From positions 1 to 19,032 of the forward strand of contig JAAEOI010000403.1 in NCBI GenBank assembly GCA_024244665.1: a DNA stretch of 19,032 nucleotides, given 5' to 3'. How positions within the stretch are numbered: position 1 is the stretch's first letter; each line of letters starts with the position of its first letter. This stretch comes from Bacteroidota bacterium (GTDB lineage Bacteria > Bacteroidota > Bacteroidia > Bacteroidales > GCA-2748055). The position numbers were made by a program, and so were the translations under genes. Below, piece by piece: positions 8,026-16,209 of this stretch. The notes beneath the pieces were generated by a model, which did not search any database, had not been told where the DNA came from, and saw only the letters and a program-made list of their open reading frames with translations.

Positions 8026-10755
8026 ATGAAAATCAAGACAATAACAGTAATTATAGCTTGGTTGTGTTTGTCGCTGTCCGGGACATCACAGACCCGGCCA
8101 AATATAATATTTATCCTGTCCGATGATATCTCCCCTAAGGAGTATGCTCTGTATGGCGGGACTACAGAATCGCCAGTTCTTGAAAGGATGGCCGATGAGG
8201 GTTTGTACTTCCAGACAGCCTGGGCCACGCCACGGTGCATATCAACCCGGGCCATGCTGCTGACGGGTAAATATCCCTTCCGAACGAGGGTATTTGAGAA
8301 CCAGGTTAATCCACGTGGAGCAAATGGCCTGATCAAACCCGTGGGAGAACGGTATGAAAACACCCTGGGCAGCTTAATGTCGGCCAGTGGCTACCGCACC
8401 GCCATGATCGGAAAGATTCAGACCGGAACTGTTCAGAGCTACGGGTTTCAGCGTTGGTGCCTGGTGAACCATGATTTTATCTTTGACATGAGGCATTCTG
8501 ATATGGATGTGGATGGTTCAAATGTGGTTCAGGAAAATGTATACAATACAGACTTTCTTTTTCAGTATCTGCATGATTTTACCATGGAAGAAGCAGAGGA
8601 TCCATGGTTTGTTTACATGCCCCTGAATTTGCCTCACTTTGTTCGCAATACCGATGATCCAAATACCTGGGGAGCCCCGTGGGTTCCTGAGCTGGATGAA
8701 AACTGGAATAAGACAGGCCTGTTGGTACAAAATGATTTTGAAGCCTGTATCCGTTATATCGACTACAAGATCGGGGGATTCATTGAACACCTGGATTCGA
8801 CCGGACAGCTTGACAATACCATCATTATGTATGCCGGAGATAACGGATCGGGCAAATACGGAAAATCCAATCCGGATTCTGAAAAGGGCCCGCGGGTTCC
8901 TTTTGTGGTGTATGCGCCGGGCTACATGGATTCGATAGGTGCATGTGATGAACTGGTTGATTTTACGGATGTTGTACCCACCTGTGTTGAACTGGCAGGC
9001 GGAACATTACCTGCCGGGGATGTGTTTGACGGACATAGCTTTGCACCCCTGATCCTGGGTCAGCCCTTTACAGGCAGGGAATGGATCTTTACGCAATGGT
9101 ATGGGTGCCGGTGGCTCAGAACAAAACGTTGGCTGATCGACGGCCGTGGCAAGTTTTATGACTGCGGGGATAACCGAAATGAATGGGTCCCGGGTGCCTA
9201 TACGGATGTGACCATGTCGGAGGATGAAGAGGTAATATCTGTCAGGAAAGACCTGGAACTTATCCTGGAAACTATGCCGGCACCGGACTACGACGATCCG
9301 GAATTAGATTGGCAATGGGACAGGGAATGGATCTATCAGAAAAGATATGTGGAACCCTATGTACCTCCCTATATCCAGAGGGTAATTGCAACAAAAGCCC
9401 ATATCCCCTATATAAGCGAGGTAATTGTCAACAGGGATTTCAAACTGGAGGTGTGGGCAACAGATGAGAAGAATATACCTGATACCAGGATGACTTCTTC
9501 CCCCGATCATGGAATAACCGTAACCCTGGAACAGGTCGGTGGTTCGGGCGTTCTCTCATCGGCAGGCGGATTAACAAAAGAATTTGAACAAAGGGGTGTG
9601 TGCCGCTGGACCGACCTGCAATATTCAGAAGCCGATGATGCTTTTCAAATTAAGGTCAGCACCGCCATATATGGCAGTGAATATTCTTTTACAACAGATA
9701 AGATAACCGCTTCTATTGAAAAGGATTATCTGGTGGGATGGAATTTTAACGATGCCGATGATATTGCGGACCTGGGAATTCCTGAAAACCTGGACAAAAC
9801 TATCAATGGAAGATCCAGGGGTAATTTGAATAATAATGACCAATTCTCCATAACGGGAAACGATATGATCCCGGCAACTGCCATAGGATTCAAAGGATGG
9901 CAGGATCCGGTGGCTTCCACTGACCAGTATTTTGAATTTTTTTTTTCAAGTCTTGAATACACCGATCTGTCCCTCTCTTCCACCCAGAGAGGAGACTATT
10001 TTAATGCGCCGAAGGACTTTAAAATCCAGTACAAAATCGGATCGGATGGCAGCTATACAGACATTGGCGGCGGAGCATTTACGCTCTCCTTTGATTGGTG
10101 GGGAGCCTCACGGGTAGAGGGATTAGCACTGCCGAAGGCCTGTGAAAACCAGGAACTGGTGTACATCCGGTATCTGCAAACCTCAGACAGGGGTATTCTG
10201 GTTAGCACGGTTGGGAACGGCACACAAATATTTGTGGATGATATTTATGTTACAGGTCTGAAATCTGAAACCACATCACTTGACTTTTCAGCCCTGCAGG
10301 CAGCATTAGACAATGCCCGTGAAATGATTGATTCTGTAACAATAGGAAACGGGGCAGGGGAATATTCCCAGGCTGTTTTTGAAATGGCAATAAATGCGAT
10401 CATCGATGCACAAAATGTACAAGATACTGCTACAACTCAGTCCGTTGTGGATGCAGCGCTTGACAATTTTAATGCTGAAATGGCCAAATTCGTGCCAAAT
10501 GTAACCGGTATTCATAATCTAAACACCAACGGATTGAAAATTTACCCGAATCCTGTATCGGATATGATGTATATCGATACCGGTGAGCCGGTACGATACA
10601 AAATAACCGATACCAGCGGAAGGGTAATCATCGATCAGGTTGCAGAACAAAACAGGATTGATATAGGTCCGCTGCAGGATGGCATATATTTCATACAGGT
10701 GGTTTTGGAAAACCATTCGGTTGTGATAAAGAAATTTTTAAAATGGAGTCTATGA
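8026..10755 (+). CDS. Multidomain T9SS-secreted S1 sulfatase with atypical active site
   Basis: A 909-residue protein with a signal peptide (1-22) and an S1 sulfatase domain over roughly 24-400. Metal ligands Asp33-Asp34 and Asp272-Asn273, and His204 in LPHF, are present. Two positions are unusual. The formylglycine motif reads CISTR (Cys71, Arg75), with Ser in place of the usual Pro or Ala. The GKWH motif reads GKIQ (Lys130, Gln132), losing the histidine. After the catalytic domain come an Ig-like segment (about 455-560), a beta-sandwich resembling those found in secreted Bacteroidota enzymes (about 563-745), a FIVAR-like helical repeat (about 753-825) and a T9SS tail with IYPNP near 839. 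It would be exported and surface-attached or released. Its helical-repeat DNA is nearly identical to that in the next gene, and the two genes overlap. It is probably a sulfatase with an unusual substrate, or one that has lost activity. Confidence 0.88.
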   Translation: MKIKTITVIIAWLCLSLSGTSQTRPNIIFILSDDISPKEYALYGGTTESPVLERMADEGLYFQTAWATPRCISTRAMLLTGKYPFRTRVFENQVNPRGANGLIKPVGERYENTLGSLMSASGYRTAMIGKIQTGTVQSYGFQRWCLVNHDFIFDMRHSDMDVDGSNVVQENVYNTDFLFQYLHDFTMEEAEDPWFVYMPLNLPHFVRNTDDPNTWGAPWVPELDENWNKTGLLVQNDFEACIRYIDYKIGGFIEHLDSTGQLDNTIIMYAGDNGSGKYGKSNPDSEKGPRVPFVVYAPGYMDSIGACDELVDFTDVVPTCVELAGGTLPAGDVFDGHSFAPLILGQPFTGREWIFTQWYGCRWLRTKRWLIDGRGKFYDCGDNRNEWVPGAYTDVTMSEDEEVISVRKDLELILETMPAPDYDDPELDWQWDREWIYQKRYVEPYVPPYIQRVIATKAHIPYISEVIVNRDFKLEVWATDEKNIPDTRMTSSPDHGITVTLEQVGGSGVLSSAGGLTKEFEQRGVCRWTDLQYSEADDAFQIKVSTAIYGSEYSFTTDKITASIEKDYLVGWNFNDADDIADLGIPENLDKTINGRSRGNLNNNDQFSITGNDMIPATAIGFKGWQDPVASTDQYFEFFFSSLEYTDLSLSSTQRGDYFNAPKDFKIQYKIGSDGSYTDIGGGAFTLSFDWWGASRVEGLALPKACENQELVYIRYLQTSDRGILVSTVGNGTQIFVDDIYVTGLKSETTSLDFSALQAALDNAREMIDSVTIGNGAGEYSQAVFEMAINAIIDAQNVQDTATTQSVVDAALDNFNAEMAKFVPNVTGIHNLNTNGLKIYPNPVSDMMYIDTGEPVRYKITDTSGRVIIDQVAEQNRIDIGPLQDGIYFIQVVLENHSVVIKKFLKWSL
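10291..10408 (+). repeat. 118-bp repeat, copy 1 (helical-repeat coding DNA)
   Basis: This stretch encodes most of the FIVAR-like helical repeat of the sulfatase at 8026-10755. It matches 12381-12498 with a single mismatch (A at 10313, G at 12403). The two copies are 2090 bp apart with no indels, and weaker similarity continues to about 10490. Confidence 0.95.
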
Positions 10756-12839
10756 GAACATTAATTCTTATAGCCCTCTCTCTCGGATTGGGTAACTGTT
10801 TTCCGGCACAGGCAACCCCTTCGGACCAGCCTGCGAATATTATTTTCATTTTAGTGGATGACCTGGGATGGTGCGACCTGGAGTGTTACGGAAGCGACTT
10901 TTATGAAACGCCTAACATAGACCAGCTCGCCTTCGGGGGAGTCAGGTTTACCAACGCCTATTCGGCGCACCCGGTCTGCAGTCCTACCCGTTCCAGTATC
11001 GCCACGGGGAAGTACCCGGCCCGTCTGCACGTAACCGCATATATTCCAGGAAAAGAGAAACCGTATGATAAATTAAGCCACCCGGCCGATTGGACCAAAT
11101 ACCTTAAGATGTCGGAGACCACATACGCAGAGGTACTCCGTGAGCACGGGTACAAGACCTTCCATTCGGGCAAATGGCACCTGGGGCAATTGAGCCCTTT
11201 GTACCATGGATTTGATGTGGTTGACAATAATCTTGGGCACAGTGCGGGTACCGATGATCCTAAAAACGACCTGAGATATACCCTCTCCGCCATGGATTTT
11301 ATTGAAGAGAACAAAGATTCCCTGTTCCTTGCCGTGATCTCCCATAATACGGTTCATGTTCCCCTGGAAACCAGGCAGGAACTGGAAGACAAATACAATG
11401 CTAAGGAGCCGGGAAGTTTTGGCCAGGATAATGCAGTCATGGCCGGGATGATTGAGTCACTGGACCAGAGTGTCGGATTGTTGATGGACAAGCTTGAAGA
11501 TTTAGAATTGCTGGATAAAACATACATTGTTTTCCTCTCCGATAACGGAGGACTGAAAACTGCAACCAGCAACCTGCCTTTAAGGGGTGGTAAATCCCAG
11601 TGTTACGAGGGAGGTATCCGGGTCCCCTTTATCGTAAAGGGCCCGGGGCTGCCAGGGAACCGGCAGGTGAGTTATCCGGCGATCAGCAACGATTTATTCC
11701 CCACGATGCTATCTATGGCAGGAATCGGGCCGATGCCGGAGGCACATATGGACGGCATTTCCCTGATGCCGCTGCTCACAGCAGATAGTACGGAGCTGGT
11801 CCGGGAGAACCTTTTCTTTCATTATCCCCACTACCAGAGCCTTCCACCACATAGTGCAGTCCGTTCAGGCGACTGGAAACTGATCGAGCATCATGAAGAC
11901 GGGAACGTTGAACTTTTCGATCTTGATACAGATCCCGGGGAGTTGAACAACCTCGCCGCAACACATACAGAGAAAAGAGACGAGTTATTGCAGCTTCTTC
12001 ACGATCACCTGTCTGAAATTGGCGCCCAACTTCCTGCCCCAAATCCGGATTACGATCCAGCCAGGGAAAATGAAAGCCAGAAGGGAGAAATGGATCCGGA
12101 GGAACTGCTACAAACCGAATATCTTAACTGGGGCATCGATCGGTCAGGTCTCCGGGATGCCATCAATGCAGCCCGGCAACATTTAGACACGGCAACTGTA
12201 GGAAGCATGGCTGGAGAATATTCGCCCGAGGTATTTGAGAATGCCACAAACGCAATAATATCTGCACAAATTGTCCTGGATACTTCCAGCGACCAATCCG
12301 TTATAGATGCTGCACTGGAAACATTACTTGCTGAGATGGCCAGTTTTTTACCAAGAGCCTTTGATGAGCTTGATCTGGCAGCCCTGCAGGCAGCATTAGA
12401 CAGTGCCCGTGAAATGATTGATTCTGTAACAATAGGAAACGGGGCAGGGGAATATTCCCAGGCTGTTTTTGAAATGGCAATAAATGCGATCATCGATGTT
12501 CAAAACGTGCTGGATACGGCCACAATTCAGTCCGTTTTGGATGCAGCGCTTGACAAATTTAATGCTGAGATGGCCAACTTTGTCCCTAATACTACCGGAA
12601 TTTACCATACTGATATTCCCGGAGTGATAATCTATCCAAACCCGGTATACGGAAAGATCTGCATCAATGCAGAAAATGCGGGGGGATACAAAATATTTAA
12701 CATTGGCAGTACGATGCTGATCTGCAATGATATAGACAACAATATAATAGATGTAAGTGTCTTACCTGAAGGTTTCTATCTCATTCAAATAGAAATGGAA
12801 AACGGGACGGTAGAGACTGAACGATTTTTCAAACGATAA
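10752..12839 (+). CDS. T9SS-secreted S1 sulfatase with two FIVAR-like repeats
   Basis: A sulfatase with a canonical active site. With the start chosen here, which gives the ATGA overlap with the previous stop and a signal peptide beginning MRTLIL, it is 695 residues; an ATG at 10743 would add three residues. Visible residues: the DD pair in LVDDLGW, CSPTR (Cys76), GKWHLG (Lys141, His143), HNTVHVP, and SDNGG (Asp264-Asn265), followed by EGGIRVPFI. The catalytic part ends near residue 440. Two FIVAR-like helical repeats follow (about 463-537 and 541-613); the second is nearly identical in DNA to the one in the upstream gene, while the first is divergent. A T9SS tail starts at IYPNP near 626. 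The overlap implies translational coupling with the upstream sulfatase, so the pair may act together outside the cell on different sulfate positions of one glycan. The substrate is unknown. Confidence 0.95.
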   Translation: MRTLILIALSLGLGNCFPAQATPSDQPANIIFILVDDLGWCDLECYGSDFYETPNIDQLAFGGVRFTNAYSAHPVCSPTRSSIATGKYPARLHVTAYIPGKEKPYDKLSHPADWTKYLKMSETTYAEVLREHGYKTFHSGKWHLGQLSPLYHGFDVVDNNLGHSAGTDDPKNDLRYTLSAMDFIEENKDSLFLAVISHNTVHVPLETRQELEDKYNAKEPGSFGQDNAVMAGMIESLDQSVGLLMDKLEDLELLDKTYIVFLSDNGGLKTATSNLPLRGGKSQCYEGGIRVPFIVKGPGLPGNRQVSYPAISNDLFPTMLSMAGIGPMPEAHMDGISLMPLLTADSTELVRENLFFHYPHYQSLPPHSAVRSGDWKLIEHHEDGNVELFDLDTDPGELNNLAATHTEKRDELLQLLHDHLSEIGAQLPAPNPDYDPARENESQKGEMDPEELLQTEYLNWGIDRSGLRDAINAARQHLDTATVGSMAGEYSPEVFENATNAIISAQIVLDTSSDQSVIDAALETLLAEMASFLPRAFDELDLAALQAALDSAREMIDSVTIGNGAGEYSQAVFEMAINAIIDVQNVLDTATIQSVLDAALDKFNAEMANFVPNTTGIYHTDIPGVIIYPNPVYGKICINAENAGGYKIFNIGSTMLICNDIDNNIIDVSVLPEGFYLIQIEMENGTVETERFFKR
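12381..12498 (+). repeat. 118-bp repeat, copy 2 (helical-repeat coding DNA)
   Basis: This stretch encodes the second FIVAR-like repeat of the sulfatase at 10752-12839 and is identical to 10291-10408 except at one base. The other helical repeat in the same protein (DNA around 12139-12360) is clearly more diverged, so this copy is closer to the neighbouring gene than to its own tandem partner. Confidence 0.95.
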
Positions 12840-12870
12840 TATAAACTAACATTAGTTAAATAATAGTCAA

Positions 12871-14160
12871 ATGAAAACAAATGCAGCTCTTCAGCAACCA
12901 AGCGTCAGGATAACCGAGGTTATTCGACGGGTATATTCAGCAGGGCTGACCACCACAACGGGAGGTAATATCTCCATACGTGAAGAAAATGGTGACATCT
13001 GGGTGACCCCTTCGGGCATTGACAAAGGAAAACTGCAACCGAAAGATATTGTATGTGTAAATAGTGACGGAACAGTTCAGGGGCATCATAAACCATCATC
13101 AGAATTCGCTTTTCACAAGGCCATCTATGAAGCGAGGCCTGATATAAAAGCGGTGATCCATGCCCATCCTCCTGCCCTGGTCTCTTTCAGTATGGTCAGA
13201 AAATTGCCTAATACCAATATAATTCCCCTGGCCAGGAATATTTGCGGTCCCATCGGGTATGCAAAATATGCCATATCGGGAGGGGACAAATTGGGTGAAA
13301 TAATTGCTGCCGAGTTCAATAAGGGATTTAATGCTGTGATTATGGAAAATCATGGAATCGTTATTGGAGGGGTAGATCTGAAGGATGCTTATGTTCGCTT
13401 TGAAACCCTTGAATTTGCTGCCCGGACCCAGATCAATGCCAACACAATAGGTGAACCTGTCTTTCTTTCCAACGAGCAAATTGAGGCTATGGAATCCCAG
13501 ATCCCTGCCGAATTGCCTGAAATGGATTATGTGGAGCATCCTGCAGATGAGCTATCCATTCGTGAGAGTATCAGTGAACTGGTTCGCAGGGCCTGTGCCC
13601 AGGGATTGATGATCGGCTCTTATGGTACGGTGTCTGTCAGGTGGAGGGGAGATGATTTTCTGATTACCCCGAGAAATGTTCCACGCTGGGAAATGAAACT
13701 TGAGGATGTTATCCAGGTACGAGACGGGAAACAGGAACCCGGGAAACTCCCCAGCAGGGCACTTAGTTTACATGCCCGGATCTATAAAGAACATCCCCAT
13801 GTAAATTCAATCATACTTGCCCAGCCACCCCATATCATGGCCTTCGGTGTATCCTCTGCCAACTTGAATGTAAGAACCATCCCCGAGAGCTGGTTCTTCC
13901 TTCGGGATGTGCCTAAGGTTGAATTCGGCAATCAATTTGACACGGCGGGGACCATTTCAAAATTATTCTCTCCAAGTACCCCTGCCATTATCATCAGGAA
14001 TGATTCAATTATTGTTACCGGTGACAAGTTAATGCAAACCTTTGACAGGTTAGAGATTGCCGAGTTTACCGCCCGCTCACTTATTATGGGGCATCCACTT
14101 GGAGAATTGGTGCCAATGAACCAGGACCAGATCGATGAAATGATTGAGAAATTTGGCTGA
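12871..14160 (+). CDS. Tandem class II aldolase/adducin-family protein
   Basis: A 429-residue cytoplasmic protein made of two class II aldolase domains; single-domain relatives such as L-fuculose-1-phosphate aldolase are about 215 residues. The first half (1-215) has an intact site: GGNIS at 31-35, Glu78, HAH at 97-99, and His161 in ENHG, the expected zinc ligands and acid. The second half (about 226-429) keeps the fold pattern but has Ala297, LAQ at 316-318 and Asp378 in the equivalent places, so it should not bind zinc. By family it would cleave a phosphorylated deoxyketose (L-fuculose- or L-rhamnulose-1-phosphate) to dihydroxyacetone phosphate and lactaldehyde; the substrate here is inferred from the glycosidase neighbours. 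It begins 31 bp after the sulfatase stop. The gap holds a short inverted repeat AACTAA-CA-TTAGTT (12844-12857). An epimerase or decarboxylase function of the same fold is possible. Confidence 0.9.
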   Translation: MKTNAALQQPSVRITEVIRRVYSAGLTTTTGGNISIREENGDIWVTPSGIDKGKLQPKDIVCVNSDGTVQGHHKPSSEFAFHKAIYEARPDIKAVIHAHPPALVSFSMVRKLPNTNIIPLARNICGPIGYAKYAISGGDKLGEIIAAEFNKGFNAVIMENHGIVIGGVDLKDAYVRFETLEFAARTQINANTIGEPVFLSNEQIEAMESQIPAELPEMDYVEHPADELSIRESISELVRRACAQGLMIGSYGTVSVRWRGDDFLITPRNVPRWEMKLEDVIQVRDGKQEPGKLPSRALSLHARIYKEHPHVNSIILAQPPHIMAFGVSSANLNVRTIPESWFFLRDVPKVEFGNQFDTAGTISKLFSPSTPAIIIRNDSIIVTGDKLMQTFDRLEIAEFTARSLIMGHPLGELVPMNQDQIDEMIEKFG

Positions 14161-14186
14161 GCCTATGTAAAACAATAATTACCTAT

Positions 14187-15413
14187 ATGGATTATTTACA
14201 AAACCTTCCTGAAGCGGAAGAATTACTTCAAAAACACAATGACGAACAGGGGGTGCTGGAGGTCAACGGACACCTGCACTCACCCTACTCATTTTGCCCC
14301 TTTAAAAATATTGAGCAGATGTTCCAGATGGCCGGGGAAGAAGGTGTAAAGGTGCTTGGTATCAATGACTTTTATACAGTTGATGGTTACTCCGAATTTA
14401 CCAGTTTGGGTCAGAAGCACAGGATATTTCCCCTGCTAAACATCGAATTCATGGGATTGATGAAAGATATGCAACAACAGGGTATCCTGATCAATGACTG
14501 GGGCAATCCCGGAAGGACCTATTTCAGCGGGAAGGCATTAAAACACCCCATTGATGTCGGTGCACAGAGCATGAAATTTCTTTCTGACATCCAGGATAGC
14601 AGCCAGCTCCAGATGAGAGAGATGATCAGCAAGGCTGATGCACTTCTTGAACAGATCAATGCACGATTCAATATCAGTTACGTGGGGATCAGGGAAAAAT
14701 ACGCCAAACTGCTTGTGCGCGAAAGACACATAGCCAGGGCAATCAGGGAAGCCGCCATGGAGCATTACAAAACCCGTAACCAGGTAATCGGTTTTTATAC
14801 TTCACTGTTTGATGGTAAAAAATTAAGTACCACCCTGGATGATACAGCTGGTGTGGAGAATGAAGTCCGTTCTGCCATCCTCAAATCCGGTGGCAGGGCA
14901 TTTGTGCCAGAGGATGCTGATGCTTTCCCCCCGCTCCAGGCCATGATCGATTTTATCCTGGATGCAGGAGGAATACCGTGTCAACCTTTCCTGCTTGATA
15001 ATAAACTCGGGGAACTGACCCCGTTTGAATCGGACTGGGACAGGGTTGATGAGGTGCTTCAGGCCAATGGCATTTCCTGCATCGAGGTAATCCCGCCACG
15101 TAATTCCCGGAAGAAACTGGAGGAATTTGTTGGCTTTTTCAGAAATAAAAAATATATAATTTCCTTCGGAACTGAGCATAATTCGCCGGGTATGTTCCCC
15201 ATCACGGTAAAGGTAAATGGGGATCAGGAACTCAGCCCGGAGATGAAGAAGGTATCTTATGAAGGATGCTGCGTACTGGTGGCACACCAGTACCTGGTGG
15301 CCAGGGGACAAAAAGGCCTTGTCGGACCACAGGGAAGGCTGGATATTGATAAACAGGACCATTTCCGGGAGCTTGGCAATGCAATTATTAAAGAATTCAC
15401 TAGACAAGAGTAA
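14187..15413 (+). CDS. PHP-domain protein
   Basis: A 408-residue cytoplasmic protein with no signal peptide. The N-terminus carries the PHP hallmark HLH at 29-31 (GHLHSPYSF), and further PHP-like positions are Asp61 in GINDFYTVDGY, Glu87 in NIEF, and His331 in GTEHNSPG. PHP proteins are metal-dependent phosphoesterases or hydrolases. The second motif, usually DH, reads NDF here, so the metal site is altered from the textbook pattern. A long helical region lies between about 110 and 230. It is 26 bp after the aldolase and almost certainly in the same transcript, suggesting a role in handling a phosphorylated sugar intermediate. The precise reaction cannot be deduced. Confidence 0.82.
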   Translation: MDYLQNLPEAEELLQKHNDEQGVLEVNGHLHSPYSFCPFKNIEQMFQMAGEEGVKVLGINDFYTVDGYSEFTSLGQKHRIFPLLNIEFMGLMKDMQQQGILINDWGNPGRTYFSGKALKHPIDVGAQSMKFLSDIQDSSQLQMREMISKADALLEQINARFNISYVGIREKYAKLLVRERHIARAIREAAMEHYKTRNQVIGFYTSLFDGKKLSTTLDDTAGVENEVRSAILKSGGRAFVPEDADAFPPLQAMIDFILDAGGIPCQPFLLDNKLGELTPFESDWDRVDEVLQANGISCIEVIPPRNSRKKLEEFVGFFRNKKYIISFGTEHNSPGMFPITVKVNGDQELSPEMKKVSYEGCCVLVAHQYLVARGQKGLVGPQGRLDIDKQDHFRELGNAIIKEFTRQE

Positions 15414-15416
15414 GAC

Positions 15417-15512
15417 ATGGCTACTGATCTGCAGGAACTTGTAAATATTTCACAGTTTTATGGCAGAGACAAGAGGTATGTGATCGCCGGAGGTGGAAAA
15501 CTTCAGGCGTAA
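15417..15512 (+). pseudogene. Remnant N-terminus of a second class II aldolase
   Basis: A 31-codon frame starting 3 bp after the PHP gene reads MATDLQELVNISQFYG and goes on to YVIAGGGK before a stop. Class II aldolases, and aldolase/dehydrogenase fusions of the rhamnose pathway in Bacteroidota, typically begin with such a segment leading into GGGNTS. Here the DNA reads GGAGGTGGAAAACTTCA. Adding one C (GGAAACACTTCA) restores Gly-Gly-Gly-Asn-Thr-Ser exactly, so a one-base deletion has occurred. Even with that repair a stop follows after three codons, and only 31 bp remain before the cupin gene, so the body of the gene has been deleted as well. The identification is from memory of the family rather than a search. 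Confidence 0.65.
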
Positions 15513-15543
15513 TATAGCAGCCAAAAACTGAAAACAGAAAAGG

Positions 15544-16050
15544 ATGGCAACAGTTTTCAAACATGATCAAATCGAGTTTGCTGAGGATATCAATAAAATT
15601 GATAACTATAGATTATTGACATCATCACCCCGGTTTTCTTCTATGGTAAAGTCAAAGAATTTATTTTTTGATTTACGCATATTAAATCCCGGGCAGTTTT
15701 CATATCCATATCATTTTCACAGACATGCAGAGGAATTGATCATGGTAATTTCAGGCGCGATGACCATGCGGTCTCCTCATGGATTAGATTCTTTGACACA
15801 GGGAGATATCGCATTCTTTGAAATGGGAGAAACAGGTGCGCATCAATTTCATAATCAGGGTACGGAACCATGTACTTATATGGATATAAGGACATTAATT
15901 GGAGTGGATGTTTGTGAATATCCCGATTCTGGCAAAGTAAACATCATACCATCCCTTGAAATATTTGAAAAAGATTCAAAGGTGGAATACTTCAAAGGTG
16001 AAGAGAATGTGATGGAAAAATGGAGAGAACTGAAAAACAAATCATCATAA
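15544..16050 (+). CDS. Cupin-domain protein
   Basis: A 168-residue cytoplasmic single-domain cupin. The first cupin motif is clear: His57, His59 and Glu63 or Glu64 in YHFHRHAEELIMVISG. The second has a histidine pair in GAHQFHNQG. These would hold a divalent metal. Such proteins often bind or isomerise sugars, or act as small sensors or dioxygenases. The start follows an AAAAGG stretch. It is 31 bp after the aldolase remnant and, before that gene decayed, would have been the next gene in the same operon. It lacks a signal peptide, in keeping with a role in intracellular sugar metabolism. Specific activity unknown. Confidence 0.85.
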   Translation: MATVFKHDQIEFAEDINKIDNYRLLTSSPRFSSMVKSKNLFFDLRILNPGQFSYPYHFHRHAEELIMVISGAMTMRSPHGLDSLTQGDIAFFEMGETGAHQFHNQGTEPCTYMDIRTLIGVDVCEYPDSGKVNIIPSLEIFEKDSKVEYFKGEENVMEKWRELKNKSS

Positions 16051-16209
16051 TACTAAGCTAGCGGACTTACCTTTGGGCTCAACTTAATTCAGTCATGACC
16101 TGAGGTTATACCGGGGGGACACTTCCTCTGCCTGGAAGTACCGTTATGGAACGAATTCAGTATATTTATTAAAAATGGATTACCTGATTCACACTCAAAT
16201 TAGTGAAGC
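16051..16209. other. Intergenic gap between the cupin and Dabb genes
   Basis: No gene. A hairpin with 6-bp arms ACTTCC (16121-16126) and GGAAGT (16134-16139) and a 7-base loop is the only structure seen. No T-run follows, so it is not a clear terminator. The gap suggests that the main operon may end after the cupin gene. Confidence 0.4.

Noticed and set aside
12050..12493. 147-codon minus-strand frame across the sulfatase helical repeats
   Set aside because: It mirrors the Ala-rich helical repeats of the sulfatase gene; its Ser/Ala-rich text is typical of an antisense shadow.
12844..12857. Inverted repeat AACTAA-CA-TTAGTT as a promoter operator for the aldolase gene
   Set aside because: The arms are only 6 AT-rich bases, and the 31-bp gap fits an operon-internal spacer; noted in the gene entry but not claimed as a site.
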